Assembly: GCA_937896835.1 (NCBI GenBank)
Contig: CALBOJ010000129.1
Coordinates: forward strand, 1 to 40,788
From: an uncultured Collinsella sp.
Lineage (GTDB): Bacteria > Actinomycetota > Coriobacteriia > Coriobacteriales > Coriobacteriaceae
Direction: 5' to 3'
DNA length: 40,788 nucleotides
The notes beneath the pieces were generated by a model that did no database searches, was not told the DNA's origin, and saw only the letters and a program-made list of their open reading frames with translations. Position 1 is the stretch's first letter; each line of letters opens with the position of its first letter. Below are positions 1 through 9,061 of the stretch, piece after piece. Both the position numbers and the translations under genes were made by a program.

Positions 1-291
1 CTTGTCGTTGACATCAACATTGAGCTCTCGACGGAGCATCTGAACAATATCCTCGGCAATCATGAGGTTGACGGTGGGGATGGACTCCAAAAGATGTGCC
101 AAGCGGTCAATCGTACGCGAGTCCTGAGAAGTTCCCTTCTGCAACGCGTAGGTCTTTTCAATCGACGCCTCGTCGATGGCATCGCCGGCATGACGGCCAA
201 AGCAGAGGCCTCGACCGATGACGATGAGCTCGGAGCCATCGTCCGAAGTGACCATTGCGACGTTATTGTTGAAAACTCGCTTGATAACCAC
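1..291 (-). CDS. licT: BglG/LicT-family transcriptional antiterminator, N-terminal part (runs off the left edge)
   Basis: The 97 readable codons give the RNA-binding (CAT) domain of a BglG/LicT antiterminator: IKRVFNNNVAMV, a GRGLCFGRHAGD stretch, then the linker into the first PRD domain. These proteins bind a leader hairpin (RAT) and prevent terminator formation when PTS sugars are present; the PRD domains are phosphorylated by the PTS. A GTG at 289-291 is chosen as the start because family members begin a few residues before the K-V-x-N-N-N motif and GGTGGG lies just upstream; an in-frame GTG at 300 is the alternative. It follows the EIIA gene by 18 bp, so the two are probably cotranscribed. 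The PRD domains lie outside the window. The family is clear; the exact sugar is not. Confidence 0.9.
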   Translation of the reverse strand, partial: MVIKRVFNNNVAMVTSDDGSELIVIGRGLCFGRHAGDAIDEASIEKTYALQKGTSQDSRTIDRLAHLLESIPTVNLMIAEDIVQMLRRELNVDVNDK

Positions 292-309
292 GGTACCCAC
301 CACAAGAAT

Positions 310-822
310 TTACTCGGAAAGCCAGACGACAGGCTCTTTAACAGCAACAGGGCCGGAAGCATGCTCACGAAGAGTCGAGTTCTCCGAACGCTCGCACACG
401 ATAACAAAGACCGTGGGGTCGAAGCCAGCGGCGCGAACCGCGTCGAAATCGACCTCGACGAGGGGCTGGCCCGCGTCGACATGGTCACCCTGAGCAACAA
501 GCGCATGGAAGCCCTTGCCCTCAAGTTTAACAGTGTCGATTCCGATATGCAGCATCACCTGAGCAGAGCTGTCGTCGGACATGATGCCCAGCGCGTGCTC
601 AGTCGGAAACAGCGCCGCGACGGTGCCGGAAACAGGAGCGCACACCGTTCCCTCTTGGGGAACCACGGCAACGCCATCGCCCACGGCACGGCTGCTAAAA
701 GCGGGGTCATTGGTATTTTCTAGATGAACAAGCTCGCCGGAAACAGGAGCGAGGATTTCGAACTCGGAAGTTGCAGTCTTCTGCTCATCCGAACCGCCCA
801 TCAGGCGAGAAAAGAAACCCAT
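310..822 (-). CDS. crr: PTS glucose-type EIIA component
   Basis: A 170-residue cytoplasmic phosphocarrier of the sugar phosphotransferase system, passing phosphate from HPr to an EIIB domain. The EIIA-Glc fold is evident: FEILAPVSGELVHL near residue 21, GDGVAVVP near 48, APVSGTV near 62, and two active-site histidines in FPTEHALGI (His76) and LHIGIDTV (His92, the expected phosphorylated residue). The ATG at 820-822 is preferred over an upstream in-frame start because AAGGGA lies 9 nt before it and the protein then begins MGFFSRLMGG, as in the family. It is a free-standing EIIA, immediately upstream of a LicT-type antiterminator gene, and is probably controlled through the leader at 848-934. 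A partner EIIBC is expected to the left of the window. Confidence 0.92.
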   Translation of the reverse strand: MGFFSRLMGGSDEQKTATSEFEILAPVSGELVHLENTNDPAFSSRAVGDGVAVVPQEGTVCAPVSGTVAALFPTEHALGIMSDDSSAQVMLHIGIDTVKLEGKGFHALVAQGDHVDAGQPLVEVDFDAVRAAGFDPTVFVIVCERSENSTLREHASGPVAVKEPVVWLSE

Positions 823-847
823 GGTGGCATGTCCCTTCATAAATATA

Positions 848-934
848 GCCCAACCAAAATCAAGCGAATGCATCCACAGAGACACACCCGTTCAAAGACT
901 TTGGTTAGGCCCACGTCCGAGGGACTCGGTAACC
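848..934 (-). promoter_or_regulatory. Possible RAT-like antiterminator leader of the EIIA-licT operon
   Basis: In the transcript, GGTTA (from 934) pairs with TAACC (to 903) around an inner CCGAG/CTCGG hairpin. The 3' half of this structure (900-910) can instead pair with 848-858 over 11 bases (GCCyAACCAAA), and an A/T-rich stretch follows. Two mutually exclusive structures upstream of a licT gene match antiterminator logic. The alternative stem would have a loop of about 41 nt, which is large for an intrinsic terminator, and the hairpin does not closely match the RAT consensus I know. It is a candidate only. Confidence 0.35.
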
Positions 935-959
935 TTCCGCATTTCTTTTTACGGGAGCT

Positions 960-987
960 ATTGTAGACAAGCCCAAAGCCAGAACAA
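960..987 (-). promoter_or_regulatory. Putative sigma-70 type promoter for the EIIA-licT operon
   Basis: On the minus strand a -35 TTGTTC (982-987) and a -10 TACAAT (960-965) are separated by 16 bp. This would start transcription near 953, giving a leader of about 130 nt that contains the structure at 848-934. Confidence 0.5.
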
Positions 988-1036
988 TCATTATGACCGG
1001 TGAACGGTATTTATTCTCCGATAAACGGTTTTTAGG

Positions 1037-1085
1037 CGGCACTTAGGGACGTTCCTTTTCTGCCGGCACCCAGGGACACTCCTTG
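1037..1085. repeat. REP-like half element
   Basis: This stretch (GGCACTTAGGGACGTTCC, then TGCCGGCACCCAGGGACA) closely matches each half of the large palindrome at 13001-13097. It looks like a single half-site of the same dispersed family, just beyond the 3' end of the EFR1-type gene. Confidence 0.6.
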
Positions 1086-1102
1086 CAGCAATTTCGCATG
1101 CG

Positions 1103-1864
1103 TTAGATGAAGAGCTTGCATTCCTTCCGCACGACGCAAGCCTTGCTCAGCATCTGGGAAACAGCGGATAGCTTGTTGGGATCAAGCTTGCGAGCGCCTC
1201 GCGGGCATACGGCGATGCAGCGCATGCAGGAGATGCACGCCTCGTCAGCTGCTCGCTTGGGGTCGCCCTTGTCGATAGCACAAACGGGACACGCCGCGGC
1301 GCATGCACCGCAGGAGACGCATTCCTCTGTTGCCTCGGGTGCCATACGGCGACCTCCAGCTTGTTTATAAGGGCGATTGCCGGGGATAGAGGGCTCGGAC
1401 GCATCCTCAGCCAACAGCTTTTGCTGAATTTGTTGCGCAAACTCTGCGAGCTGCGCCGCATCCTGCGCATCCGGTCGCCCAGCAGCAAACTGACGAGCAA
1501 CGGAATGCTCAGCAATAGCAGAAACAGCTGCAACCACCCTAAATCCGGCGCGCTTCGCAACGTCCTCCAGCTCTACGAGCGTGTCCTCAAACGCGCGGTT
1601 TCCGTATACACAAACCAAAACAGCCCGAGCCCCGTTGCCGCGCACCATGCCCAACCGGTCAGCCACCACAGCCGGGATTCTACCGGCATACGCCGGCACA
1701 GAGATTACGGCCACGTCGTCCTCAGTCATCGAGACAGCGCTGAAATCTAGCCCGCTATCGGTCAGATCGACGGTAACGGTATTATTGTCCAGCGCCCCGG
1801 CCACAAGGCCAGACACCTTCCGCGTTCCACCCGTCGGACTAAACACAATTTCGAATACGCTCAT
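1103..1864 (-). CDS. EFR1-type flavodoxin/ferredoxin fusion protein
   Basis: A 253-residue protein with an N-terminal flavodoxin-like domain (FSPTGGTRKV at residues 8-17 is the phosphate-binding loop for FMN) and a C-terminal domain with two 4Fe-4S clusters, CVSCGACAAACP and CISCMRCIAVCP. This layout matches the EFR1 family found in anaerobes. The protein should carry electrons between low-potential donors and an unknown acceptor in the cytoplasm. ATG at 1864 follows GAGGG with a 7-nt spacer. It appears to be a single-gene unit. The fold and cofactors are well supported; the physiological partner is unknown. Confidence 0.88.
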   Translation of the reverse strand: MSVFEIVFSPTGGTRKVSGLVAGALDNNTVTVDLTDSGLDFSAVSMTEDDVAVISVPAYAGRIPAVVADRLGMVRGNGARAVLVCVYGNRAFEDTLVELEDVAKRAGFRVVAAVSAIAEHSVARQFAAGRPDAQDAAQLAEFAQQIQQKLLAEDASEPSIPGNRPYKQAGGRRMAPEATEECVSCGACAAACPVCAIDKGDPKRAADEACISCMRCIAVCPRGARKLDPNKLSAVSQMLSKACVVRKECKLFI

Positions 1865-2420
1865 CGAGGCACCCTCTCCCTACGCCTAGCAACGCGTCAA
1901 GCCGTTTTCACATTCAGACAGAGTATACGGCGCATGGGGGGAGCTCCCCGTTTTGGTGCGCCAGGCACCCCAATGCACCCACCCTACGCTGTCTGCCTCT
2001 TCGTTTTGTATAAATTACGGTACAGATTGTATATATTTACGGGATACCGCCACGTTCTCCTGAGGTACCCCATCCTGGCCCGTGCAAAAAACGGAGTATT
2101 CTGCAACGTGACCGCGCCAGCACCGCCGCGGGTGGGCAAAACTGTAGGGCGCCGTATCATTCTAAGTCCCGACATGGCGAGAATGACGCGCCCCCTGCTC
2201 CGGAAAACGGCGAAATCTGACTCGGAACGCTCGCTAGGGATATCCGAAGGCCACCGTTGGCGACGTCGAATCATATGCAGACAACTCGAACTGCAGAATA
2301 CTCCAAAAAATGCACGGCGCACCCCATAGAACCCATTGCTGCATGGCAGGAAACAAGCCCACGGCATCCTCTAGATGCATTCCCGAGGAAATCACATTTG
2401 AACTAGCGATCGGATACGGC
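1865..2420. other. Gene-free region with an inverted-repeat element
   Basis: No convincing gene is seen. Open frames of 60-130 codons on both strands have no ribosome binding site and no recognisable protein. The A/T content is locally raised near 2010-2050. The region holds the 238-bp element at 2080-2317. Confidence 0.6.
2080..2317. repeat. 238-bp element with 26-bp inverted ends (MITE-like)
   Basis: The left end (2080-2105) reads CCGTGCA, six A/C-type bases, then GGAGTATTCTGCA. The right end (2292-2317) is its reverse complement except for the central A/T run. Inside, TCATTCT and AGAATGA form a further stem flanked by GGCGC/GCGCC. No coding sequence is seen inside. The layout suggests a non-autonomous mobile element or a large structured RNA. 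Confidence 0.5.
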
Positions 2421-2456
2421 AAACAAAAGGGCCCCGAACGTAGTTGCTCGGGGCCC
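2421..2456 (-). terminator. Intrinsic terminator of the DEAD-box helicase gene
   Basis: A perfect 9-bp stem GGGCCCCGA/TCGGGGCCC with a 10-nt loop is followed on the minus strand by TTTTGTTT. It lies about 35 bp after the helicase stop codon. Confidence 0.85.
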
Positions 2457-2490
2457 TTGGTTCACCTCGCTCTAGCGGGCGATGCGTATG

Positions 2491-4761
<2,271 letters not shown>

Positions 4762-4826
4762 ATGTTGTTGTTCCTTATCTGCACGCGCAATGGGCACGGC
4801 ATGCGGCCGCGCGGGCGTGCTTGGTA

Positions 4827-4966
4827 GTGCGCTAATACATACAAAAACGGGTGCGCACAGAGAGGACGTTGCTCAGCACGCTGGCGATCGCTTTGGCAGC
4901 CCTATCACGCGCCGTCCAGACGCAGCGGCCCTAAGCGATGGAGCAGATTCGCCGCGGGTTAGTATA
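4827..4966 (-). promoter_or_regulatory. Possible promoter and long leader of the helicase gene
   Basis: A -10-like TATACT (4961-4966) on the minus strand would give a leader of nearly 200 nt, containing a GTGCGC/GCGCAC hairpin (4827-4858). No good -35 is seen at the usual spacing. Long leaders are known for cold-induced DEAD-box helicase genes, but nothing here proves that control. Confidence 0.3.
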
Positions 4967-5033
4967 CCCGTGCTTCGCATGCCCCCACGTAAACCACAGA
5001 TGACGGAGCGGACGAGGCGGGCCTGGGCCGATT

Positions 5034-5090
5034 GTCTCAATCTGTAACAGTTACGAGACAAAACCGGGTCTACACGTTACAGATTGAGAC
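5034..5090. repeat. 57-bp hairpin element 1 (pair 1)
   Basis: Arms GTCTCAATCTGTAAC and GTTACAGATTGAGAC form a perfect 15-bp stem around a 27-bp centre. It lies between the divergent deaD and copA genes. Its centre (TTACG...AAAC) resembles those of elements 4 and 6. Confidence 0.9.
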
Positions 5091-5113
5091 GAACTCAAAC
5101 ATCGCAAAACATA

Positions 5114-5170
5114 ATCTCGATCTGTAACAGTTAGAGGTCATTTTCCCCGCTAGATGTTACAGATCGAGAT
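5114..5170. repeat. 57-bp hairpin element 2 (pair 1)
   Basis: Arms ATCTCGATCTGTAACA and TGTTACAGATCGAGAT are perfectly complementary over 16 bp. It starts exactly 80 bp after element 1, with a 23-bp gap. Its right inner edge (CTAGATGTTACA) matches elements 8 and 9. Confidence 0.9.
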
Positions 5171-5243
5171 GTTTGACATGAGCTGCCAACGATTGAGCAG
5201 CCACCCGCATCTGTAGCGAAATGTCATACATTTTCATCCCCAC

Positions 5244-5274
5244 TGGACACCCCCAGGGGGTATGGGTGTATAGT
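5244..5274 (+). promoter_or_regulatory. copA promoter with CsoR-type operator
   Basis: The dyad ACACCCCCAGGGGGTAT (5247-5263) resembles the G/C-tract operators bound by CsoR copper repressors. It lies between a possible -35 TGGACA (5244-5249) and -10 TATAGT (5269-5274), so bound CsoR would block RNA polymerase. The 19-bp spacer is long, as in MerR-type promoters, but the cluster encodes CsoR and no MerR protein is present. Copper would release CsoR and switch on the operon. Confidence 0.7.
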
Positions 5275-5321
5275 ATCGGCAGGTTAACAATTCCAACACC
5301 GAACTGCAGAAAGGAGAAACC

Positions 5322-7661
5322 ATGGCTCAAGATAAGTTCGACGTGGGCGGCATGACATGCGCCGCCTGCCAGGCGCATGTGGATCGCGCCGTGAGCAAAC
5401 TCGACGGCGTCCAAAGCGTCGCGGTCAACCTGCTCGCCGGTTCCATGATGGTCGACTACGACCCCGCGCAGGTCACCTCCGACGACATCTGCACCGCTGT
5501 CGACCGCGCGGGCTACTCGGCCTCGCCCATCAGCACGGGCACCGACGCTGTCCAAAGCGGAAGTGCGCAAGCCAGGTCCGGCGCCGCGCATATGGAGTCG
5601 CCGACCAAAAAGTTGGAGGCCGCCGCCTCTGCCATGCGCACCCGCCTCATCGTCTCGATCATCTTCCTCATCCCGCTGTTCTACATAGGCATGGGGCACA
5701 TGCTCGGTTGGCCACTGCCCGGCGTCTTCACCGACCATGCCCACAGCATGACGCTCGCCCTCACCGAGCTCGTCCTGCTCATCCCCATCGTCTACGTCAA
5801 CGACGCGTACTTTATCAACGGGTTTAAATCGCTCGCGCACGGCGCGCCGACCATGGACGCTCTCATCGCCGTCGGCGCCACCGCGTCGATCGCCTGGTCG
5901 CTCTATGCCATGTTTATCATGGCCGACCAGCTGGCCACAGGTCAGGTGCACGAGGCCATGATGACGAGCATGGACAACCTGTATTTTGAGAGCGCCGGCA
6001 CCATCCTGTCGCTGGTCACCGTGGGCAAATACCTCGAGACACGCAGCAAATCCAAAACCGGCGGCGCTATCGAGGCGCTCATCGACTTGGCACCCAAGAC
6101 TGCGACCGTCGTTGCCGACGACGGCACCGAAACCACCGTCGACGTCGACAGTATCCTTCCCGGCCAGGTCCTGCGCGTACGCCCCGGAGAGTCCATCCCC
6201 GTCGATGGCGTGGTGCTCGAGGGCAGCTCGGCCGTGGACGAGAGTGCGCTCACCGGCGAGTCCATCCCCGTGGAAAAGACCGCCAGCGACACCGTCAACG
6301 CCGCCACGGTCAACCGCACCGGATCGTTTACCTTCCGTGCCACACGCGTGGGCGCCGACACGTCGCTTGCCAAGATCATCCAGCTCGTCGAGGACGCCAA
6401 CGCCACCAAGGCGCCCATTGCCCGCATGGCCGATAAGGTCGCCGGTGTGTTCGTTCCCGTGGTGTTCGTGATCTCGGCCGTGACCTTTGCGGTGTGGACG
6501 GCACTGACCGGCAGCATAAACGAGGCGCTCACCTCCGCCGTGGCCGTGTTGGTGATTAGCTGCCCGTGCGCACTCGGCCTGGCCACGCCCGTCGCCATTA
6601 TGGTGGGCACCGGCAAGGGCGCCGAGATGGGCATTCTGTTTAAGAGCGCCGAGGCGCTAGAGAACCTGCGCAGCGTGGGCACCGTCGTGCTCGACAAGAC
6701 GGGCACCGTCACCCGCGGCAAGCCGGCCGTGACCGATATCGTGGTTGCCGCACGCGCCGACGGCTCGCCCGCCATGAGCGAAAAGGCGCTGCTCAAGCTG
6801 GCCGCCGCGCTGGAGCGCTCGAGCGAGCACCCGCTGGCCGAGGCGATTATGGCCGAGTGCGAGTCGCACGGAATCGTGGCGCGCATGGTCGAGGACTTTG
6901 CTGCCGTGCCCGGGCGAGGCGTTACGGCGCGCGAGGGACAGAATGTCATCGCTGCCGGCAACGTGCGCTTCATGGACGAGTTGGGCGCCGCCGTGCCTAC
7001 GGACCTTGCCGAGCAATTTGCCACCGAGGGCAAGACGCCGCTGTTCTTTGCCAAGAACGGCGAGCTCGTTGGTACCATCGCCGTGGCTGACGAGGTCAAA
7101 GAAACGAGCGCCGAGGCCATCGCCGCGCTCCGCAAGCTCGGCGTCGACGTGCGCATGCTCACCGGCGACAACCGCGTGACGGCCGAGGCCATCGCCCGCC
7201 GCGTGGGACTCACCAGCGAACAGGTTATCGCCGACGTCCTCCCCGCCGACAAGGAACGCCACGTGCGCGAACTGCAAGATGCGGGCGGCAAGGTCGCCAT
7301 GGTGGGCGACGGCATCAATGACTCCCCCGCCCTGGCGCGCGCCGACGCGGGCCTTGCCATTGGCACCGGCGCCGACATCGCCAAGGAGGGCGCCGACGTG
7401 GTGCTCATGCGCAGCGACCTCATGGACGTCGCCCGCGCCATCGAGCTTTCGCGCGCCACGATCCGCAACATCAAGCAGGACCTGTTCTGGGCACTGTTCT
7501 ACAACGGCATCGGCATTCCGCTCGCCGCGGGCGTGTTCTTCCCGCTCACCGGCTGGCAACTCTCGCCGATGTTTGGCGCTGCAGCCATGAGCTTATCGAG
7601 CGTGTGCGTCGTAAGCAATGCGCTGCGCCTGAAATCCTTTAAGCCTAAAGTGGCAAAATAG
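5322..7661 (+). CDS. copA: Copper-exporting P1B-type ATPase
   Basis: A 779-residue membrane pump that uses ATP to export Cu(I). One N-terminal heavy-metal-associated domain has GMTCAAC (Cys13, Cys16). The intramembrane metal site is CPC at 414-416, typical of Cu(I)/Ag(I) pumps. The phosphorylation motif DKTGT starts at Asp458, SSEHPLAEAI gives the nucleotide-binding His-Pro, and the hinge GDGIND is at 662-667. The pattern of transmembrane segments is that of P1B ATPases. ATG at 5322 follows AAAGGAG at good spacing. It heads the cluster copA-copZ-csoR behind a CsoR-type operator, so repression relieved by copper is expected. Confidence 0.96.
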   Translation: MAQDKFDVGGMTCAACQAHVDRAVSKLDGVQSVAVNLLAGSMMVDYDPAQVTSDDICTAVDRAGYSASPISTGTDAVQSGSAQARSGAAHMESPTKKLEAAASAMRTRLIVSIIFLIPLFYIGMGHMLGWPLPGVFTDHAHSMTLALTELVLLIPIVYVNDAYFINGFKSLAHGAPTMDALIAVGATASIAWSLYAMFIMADQLATGQVHEAMMTSMDNLYFESAGTILSLVTVGKYLETRSKSKTGGAIEALIDLAPKTATVVADDGTETTVDVDSILPGQVLRVRPGESIPVDGVVLEGSSAVDESALTGESIPVEKTASDTVNAATVNRTGSFTFRATRVGADTSLAKIIQLVEDANATKAPIARMADKVAGVFVPVVFVISAVTFAVWTALTGSINEALTSAVAVLVISCPCALGLATPVAIMVGTGKGAEMGILFKSAEALENLRSVGTVVLDKTGTVTRGKPAVTDIVVAARADGSPAMSEKALLKLAAALERSSEHPLAEAIMAECESHGIVARMVEDFAAVPGRGVTAREGQNVIAAGNVRFMDELGAAVPTDLAEQFATEGKTPLFFAKNGELVGTIAVADEVKETSAEAIAALRKLGVDVRMLTGDNRVTAEAIARRVGLTSEQVIADVLPADKERHVRELQDAGGKVAMVGDGINDSPALARADAGLAIGTGADIAKEGADVVLMRSDLMDVARAIELSRATIRNIKQDLFWALFYNGIGIPLAAGVFFPLTGWQLSPMFGAAAMSLSSVCVVSNALRLKSFKPKVAK

Positions 7662-7689
7662 GCTCACCATTAAGTCCATTTAGAACGGG

Positions 7690-7784
7690 TTTTCCAGGTG
7701 CCCGAGATTGACCTGAAAGAGGAGCGACGCGTACTTTGGTACGCGAGCGACGGCTTGAAGGTCAAGGTCGGGTGCCTGGGAAAG
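7690..7784 (+). other. Large interrupted hairpin between copA and copZ
   Basis: This spacer folds into one long structure. CCAGGTGCCCGA pairs with TCGGGTGCCTGG (two mismatches), TTGACCT with AGGTCAA, and CGCGTAC with GTACGCG at the tip, separated by internal loops rich in GAGCGA. The copZ ribosome binding site follows directly. It has no T-tract, so it is not an ordinary terminator. It could be an mRNA processing or stability element, a regulatory RNA, or a copy of a dispersed repeat. Confidence 0.65.
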
Positions 7785-7808
7785 CCGACATAACAGAGAG
7801 GAATACCC

Positions 7809-8030
7809 ATGCGTTACACGATTAAGACTTCCGGCCTCATGTGCGGCCACTGCGACGCTACTGTCGAGACCGCGCTGCTCAACGTAGCCGGCGTGACCGA
7901 TGCCGACGCCGATCACGAGACCCAGACCGTCCAGGTGGAGTGCGCCGACACCGTGACCGCTGAGCAGCTCGCTGCCGCCGTCGAGGGCGCCGGCGAGAAG
8001 TTCCACGCCCTGTCCGTGACCGCCGCGTAA
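7809..8030 (+). CDS. copZ: Copper chaperone, heavy-metal-associated domain protein
   Basis: A 73-residue single HMA domain. The metal site is LMCGHC (Cys12, Cys15), and the length and alternating hydrophobic pattern fit the CopZ family. Such proteins bind Cu(I) in the cytoplasm and hand it to CopA, and can deliver it to regulators. ATG at 7809 follows GAGAGGA. The gene sits between copA and csoR, separated from copA by a 147-bp spacer that holds a large hairpin. Confidence 0.93.
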   Translation: MRYTIKTSGLMCGHCDATVETALLNVAGVTDADADHETQTVQVECADTVTAEQLAAAVEGAGEKFHALSVTAA

Positions 8031-8067
8031 CGACCCGCACCCCCCCGACCAGAAACGAGGACCCGCC

Positions 8068-8340
8068 ATGATGGCAGACCACAAATCGGTGACCCGCATG
8101 CTCAAGACGGCACGCGGCCAGATCGACGGCATCTTGCGGATGGTCGAGGAGGACCGTTATTGCGTCGATATCTCCACACAGCTCATGGCCACACAGGCGC
8201 TCCTCGCGCGCATTAACGCCGACGTGCTCAAGGCGCATATCGAGGGCTGCGTGACTTCGGCAATCGAATCGGGCGACGAAGACCTCAAAGCCGCCAAGCT
8301 CGCCGAGATCGAACGCGTCGTCGACAAGCTCTCCAAGTAA
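8068..8340 (+). CDS. csoR: Copper-sensing transcriptional repressor CsoR
   Basis: A 90-residue all-helical DUF156 protein. The Cu(I)-binding triad is present as Cys32 (YCVDI), His57 and Cys61 (HIEGC), which distinguishes CsoR from RcnR and FrmR relatives. Apo-CsoR binds a G/C-tract dyad and represses; Cu(I) releases it. The likely operator is at 5247-5263, ahead of copA. The start is the first of two adjacent ATG codons, preceded by GAGG at 7 nt. It lies 37 bp after copZ in the same direction, so the operon is probably autoregulated. Confidence 0.94.
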   Translation: MMADHKSVTRMLKTARGQIDGILRMVEEDRYCVDISTQLMATQALLARINADVLKAHIEGCVTSAIESGDEDLKAAKLAEIERVVDKLSK

Positions 8341-8342
8341 TT

Positions 8343-8399
8343 GGGGACATTGGGGGCAGACTTCTTTTGCACCACCTTGGTGTAGATTAACCTGTCCCC
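8343..8399. repeat. Nested palindrome with GGGGACA/TGTCCCC ends
   Basis: GGGGACA (8343-8349) and TGTCCCC (8393-8399) enclose an inner CACCA/TGGTG hairpin. The same motifs, in another order, form the palindrome at 39398-39464. It lies just after the csoR stop codon, has no T-tract and is probably a dispersed repeat. Confidence 0.6.
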
Positions 8400-8454
8400 C
8401 TTGCTCTAAATCGGGTATAAAGGCGTGCGGTATATCGAACGAAAGGCAATTCGC

Positions 8455-8928
8455 ATGAATGACTTTATGAAGGGCCGCAATGGCGCCGACGAGCTCACCA
8501 TCGTGATGGGCTTTGCCGGCATCGCCATCGCAATGATTGGATCGCTCGCCCGTGTCCAGTGGCTCAGCTGGATCGCCATCGCCGTGATCGTGCTCGGCGT
8601 GCTGCGTGGCCTGTCCAAGAATATCGACGCACGTCGCAAGGAGAACGCGGCCTTTGTCGCCGCGACCGCGAACGTCCCCGGCTTGGGCAAATTCGTCGCC
8701 AGTTTGGGCGGCGGCGCTGCGGTGGCCAACGCCTCGCGCGCGGCTGGAACGAGCAAGGAAGACTTTGAGCGCGCCAAGCGCACGGCCAAGAAGATGTGGA
8801 AGGGTCGCAAAACTACGGCATACCTCAAGTGCCCCAACTGCGGCCAGATGCTCTCCGTCCCCAAGGGCAAAGGCAAGATCCGCGTCACCTGCCCCAAGTG
8901 CCACGCCAAGATGGAAACCCGCTCCTAA
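8455..8928 (+). CDS. Two-helix membrane protein with C-terminal zinc ribbon
   Basis: A 157-residue protein not assigned to a named family. Two adjacent hydrophobic segments (about 15-31 and 36-51) form a membrane hairpin, followed by a basic, Ala-rich linker and a C-terminal CPNC...CPKC zinc-ribbon (Cys126, Cys129, Cys146, Cys149). ATG at 8455 is preferred to an upstream GTG because AAAGG lies 8 nt before it. It has no obvious operon partner; a hairpin (8940-8968) and a terminator follow. The function is unknown. Confidence 0.8.
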   Translation: MNDFMKGRNGADELTIVMGFAGIAIAMIGSLARVQWLSWIAIAVIVLGVLRGLSKNIDARRKENAAFVAATANVPGLGKFVASLGGGAAVANASRAAGTSKEDFERAKRTAKKMWKGRKTTAYLKCPNCGQMLSVPKGKGKIRVTCPKCHAKMETRS

Positions 8929-8939
8929 CGCCCGCACGC

Positions 8940-8968
8940 GGGACAAATTAATCAGGTTTGTTTGTCCC
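8940..8968. repeat. GGGACAAA/TTTGTCCC hairpin
   Basis: Perfect 8-bp arms enclose a 13-nt loop, 11 bp after the zinc-ribbon protein gene. The GGGACA core is shared with the hairpins at 27231 and 39332, so it may be a worn member of that group. Confidence 0.45.
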
Positions 8969-8990
8969 AAATCTTAAGTATTTGTTCGAT

Positions 8991-9028
8991 AAAAAAGCCG
9001 AGGCCTCGTGTTGAGACCTCGGCTTTTT
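8991..9028. terminator. Bidirectional intrinsic terminator
   Basis: The stem GCCGAGG/CCTCGGC (8997-9003, 9017-9023) is flanked by AAAAAA on the left and TTTTT on the right. It can end both the rightward zinc-ribbon gene and the leftward amidohydrolase gene. Confidence 0.85.
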
Positions 9029-9061
9029 GCATGCGGCAACGGAGCTGCCCCTTTGTCACAT

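Noticed and set aside
1934..2329. Open frame of 131 codons in the gene-free region
   Set aside because: No ribosome binding site, unusual composition, and it overlaps the inverted-repeat element.
5034..5170. Reading the 57-bp repeats as a CRISPR array
   Set aside because: The units are themselves palindromes with variable centres, occur at most in twos, are scattered over 17 kb and have no cas genes nearby.
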